From NCBI GenBank assembly GCA_008086245.1, contig VSIX01000058.1:27517-91516 (forward strand): 64,000 bases of DNA, read 5' to 3'. Made by a program: the position numbers and the translations under genes. Origin of the DNA: Candidatus Mcinerneyibacterium aminivorans. GTDB lineage: Bacteria > Macinerneyibacteriota > Macinerneyibacteria > Macinerneyibacteriales > Macinerneyibacteriaceae. Position 1 is the stretch's first letter; each line of letters starts with the position of its first letter. This document shows positions 62,798 to 64,000 of this stretch, piece by piece. Below the pieces are notes generated by a model. That model was not told the DNA's origin. It saw only the letters and a program-made list of their open reading frames with translations, and did not search any database.

Positions 62798-63288
62798 TGA
62801 TTCCTCCAGTGGACATGGGTTATTGCTCTTTTAATGCTGTAATTTACATCCTGATAGGATCCATTAAGTTCAACGGTTATATCAGCTGTTTGTCTTGTGG
62901 TATCAACTGAAATGCTGTTTATAGTATATTCCACAAAATTGGTTTGAACGATATTATTCCAGCTGCCATCATTATGATCCTTTTGAATTACATCACTTCC
63001 ATCTACAGTATTATTTCTATATCTAATTATTGAATCATTATATAGAGTAATAACAAGAGGAAAAGAACCTCCCCACTGTACATTTTTTGCCTCCTTGATA
63101 GTAGTGGTCAGCTCTCTCTTTATGAGCTTGAAAACTGTCATTGTTTCATTTTCGATTTCGGTTTTATCCATCTCCCTCATACCTATCAAATAAACAGACA
63201 TTAAACCTATCGAAAGAACTGAAAAAAGTGAAATAACAGTGATCAATTCAATAAGTGTAACACCGCTTTTTTTACTAATAGTTAACAT
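62794..63288 (-). CDS. Type IV prepilin-like minor pilin (GspJ/PilW-like)
   Basis: The 164-residue protein has a short basic leader MLTISKKSG, cleavage before VTLIELITVISLFSVLSIGLM with Glu at mature position 5, and a mature domain of helix and strands (ETMTVFKLIKRELTTTIKEA, VQWGGSFPLVITLYNDSIIRYRN). The layout matches minor pilins of the GspJ/PilW sort, cleaved by a prepilin peptidase elsewhere in the genome. GGAGA lies before the ATG. It overlaps both neighbouring pilin genes. Confidence 0.85.
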   Translation of the reverse strand: MLTISKKSGVTLIELITVISLFSVLSIGLMSVYLIGMREMDKTEIENETMTVFKLIKRELTTTIKEAKNVQWGGSFPLVITLYNDSIIRYRNNTVDGSDVIQKDHNDGSWNNIVQTNFVEYTINSISVDTTRQTADITVELNGSYQDVNYSIKRAITHVHWRNQ

Positions 63289-63742
63289 TCTGGTATCTCC
63301 GTAAAATAAAACTTATCTCTTCTGTTTTTGTTGTCGGATTATCCCTCTCACTCCCAACAATCAATTCAGGCCAGGTTGCCTCCACTTCAATTCTTTTATA
63401 TTCAAGTGAGGCTGTAGTGGTATAATTATCACTTACCGTTGAAATATTTATAGTATACTCTGCCATAATATCATCGGAAGTATCATCCGTTCCCCTGTCA
63501 TCCAGAAGGATCTGCCCCGTGGTACCGTCAAGCAAGTCTAGATTAGCATAATCTTCAGCCATTATCTGCTGTTCAATTTCATTTTTAAGGGATATGCCTC
63601 CCTTTCCCCGCTTAGCCTCCTTAAAGGTAATAAGATAAATCGTAGCTATGGTATGAACAAAAAGATAGGCAATAACAAGACTTATAACCAAAGAAGCAAT
63701 ATACTCAACAAGTGATGCACCTTTATTATTAATCTTTAACAT
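63275..63742 (-). CDS. Type IV prepilin-like minor pilin (first gene of the operon)
   Basis: The 155-residue protein has leader MLKINNKG, then ASLVEYIASLVISLVIAYLFVHTIATIYL with Glu at mature position 5. The C-terminal part (GQILLDDRGTDDTSDDIMAEYTINISTVSDNYTTTASLEYKRIEVEATWPE) is strand-rich, like GspI/PilV minor pilins. There is no Shine-Dalgarno. A promoter with its -10 box six bases before the ATG predicts a leaderless message, as at 52271. The gene heads the three-gene pilin operon. Confidence 0.82.
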   Translation of the reverse strand: MLKINNKGASLVEYIASLVISLVIAYLFVHTIATIYLITFKEAKRGKGGISLKNEIEQQIMAEDYANLDLLDGTTGQILLDDRGTDDTSDDIMAEYTINISTVSDNYTTTASLEYKRIEVEATWPELIVGSERDNPTTKTEEISFILRRYQNVNY

Positions 63743-63748
63743 ATTTTA

Positions 63749-63777
63749 AGTATAATCTGATAACCCCCTTTTTTCAA
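63749..63777 (-). promoter_or_regulatory. Promoter of the pilin operon, leaderless type
   Basis: On the minus strand TTGAAA (63772-63777) and TATACT (63749-63754) are 17 bases apart, and six bases (TAAAAT) separate the -10 from the ATG at 63742. Confidence 0.65.
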
Positions 63778-63791
63778 GATATTTGTTAATT

Positions 63792-63897
63792 GTACTGAGT
63801 TCTGTATTCTGAATTCTGTTATCTGAAAAATATTTTTTCTACAGAATACAGAATACTGAGTACAGATTACAGACCTAATACTTCAGGGTAGTTTGTA
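63792..63897. repeat. Inverted pair of 7-bp arrays with a shared 16-base tail
   Basis: Five units of the TTCTGT kind (GTACTGA, GTTCTGT, ATTCTGA, ATTCTGT, TATCTGA) run from 63792 to 63826. After 14 AT bases, five units of the opposite strand (ACAGAAT, ACAGAAT, ACTGAGT, ACAGATT, ACAGACC) run from 63841 to 63875. The arms can pair as an imperfect hairpin. TTCAGGGTAGTTTGTA at 63882-63897 repeats exactly the sequence at 55798-55813. No gene is seen from here to the window end. Confidence 0.8.
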
Positions 63898-63934
63898 CCT
63901 CAGAAAAAAGAATTTACAAATAATAAAAACACCT

Positions 63935-63954
63935 GACGCAGATGGACGCAGATT
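63935..63954. repeat. Two-unit 10-bp tandem repeat
   Basis: GACGCAGATG is followed directly by GACGCAGATT. This is a GC-richer patch near the right edge in non-coding sequence. Confidence 0.5.
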
Positions 63955-64000
63955 AACACTGTTTATAAGTGAAACCATCGATGTAACACATAAGAGATAA

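Noticed and set aside
55753..63897. Tandem repeats considered as CRISPR arrays
   Set aside because: Units are 7 bases without spacers, and no cas gene is in the window.

Overview
The window is about 30% GC and gene-dense, and it comes from a diderm bacterium. Evidence for an outer membrane is an ExbD/TonB pair, many lipoprotein signal peptides, a protein ending in a BamA-like beta-barrel, and a LolB-like lipoprotein next to ispE. Several genes point to an anaerobic, peptide- or amino-acid-fermenting life: an M18 aminopeptidase, oligoendopeptidase F, imidazolonepropionase, a glycine C-acetyltransferase-type enzyme, a phosphate butyryl/acetyltransferase and an acyl-CoA synthetase. Gene order mixes patterns: lipoprotein-ispE as in proteobacteria, and ispE-spoVG-glmU-rplY-pth as in Bacillus and partly in spirochaetes. 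I cannot name the lineage; a poorly sampled candidate phylum is an inference. No phage, plasmid, CRISPR or rRNA genes are seen.

Layout. 1-5976: a GIN-domain lipoprotein, then plus-strand genes for an RRM-helicase fusion, a HAD hydrolase, a secreted protein and a MutS-like ATPase. 5955-9742 (minus): hutI and an ADP-ribosylglycohydrolase/YgjP/ExbD/TonB run. 9993-13923: a TPR protein, PepF and a YihY membrane protein. 13920-30900: one long minus-strand run driven from a promoter at 30927-30955. It holds a CoA-binding protein, a TPR protein, prfB with its programmed frameshift, mntP, tsaE-tsaB-rimI for t6A-tRNA and ribosome modification, AMMECR1, a degenerate ValRS-like protein, an RsbU/RsbW/STAS partner-switching module, an acyl-CoA synthetase and mfd. 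31087-34789 (plus): a frameshifted sodium:solute symporter, yhbY, rsmI and an ECF sigma/membrane partner pair. 34790-40290: a YprB-like nuclease, a parvulin lipoprotein, and pdxST opposite a MocR-type PdxR. 40295-52271 (minus): an envelope and translation block running from TPR lipoproteins and a peptidase/propeller/barrel protein through lolB-like, ispE, spoVG, tRNA-Gln, a truncated glmU, rplY and pth to a nucleosidase-radical SAM fusion and an SDR. 52845-55687: a paired M16 protease. 56118-59644: M18 aminopeptidase, Ptb and KBL-type enzyme. 60003-60752: a TSUP permease. 61451-63742: minor type IV pilins.

The most unusual signals are these. A valyl-tRNA synthetase relative has lost its catalytic core and is embedded with the Rsb module. 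A 5'-methylthioadenosine-nucleosidase-like domain is fused to a spore-photoproduct-lyase-type radical SAM domain. A DbpA-type RRM is fused to an SF1 helicase. Intergenic arrays of degenerate 7-bp repeats with several different words occur only between 55.7 and 63.9 kb, beside a 267-bp element with 26-bp inverted ends. Two promoters place the -10 box exactly six bases before the ATG, which implies leaderless mRNAs. All function calls rest on motif and gene-order reading by eye; no database search was possible.
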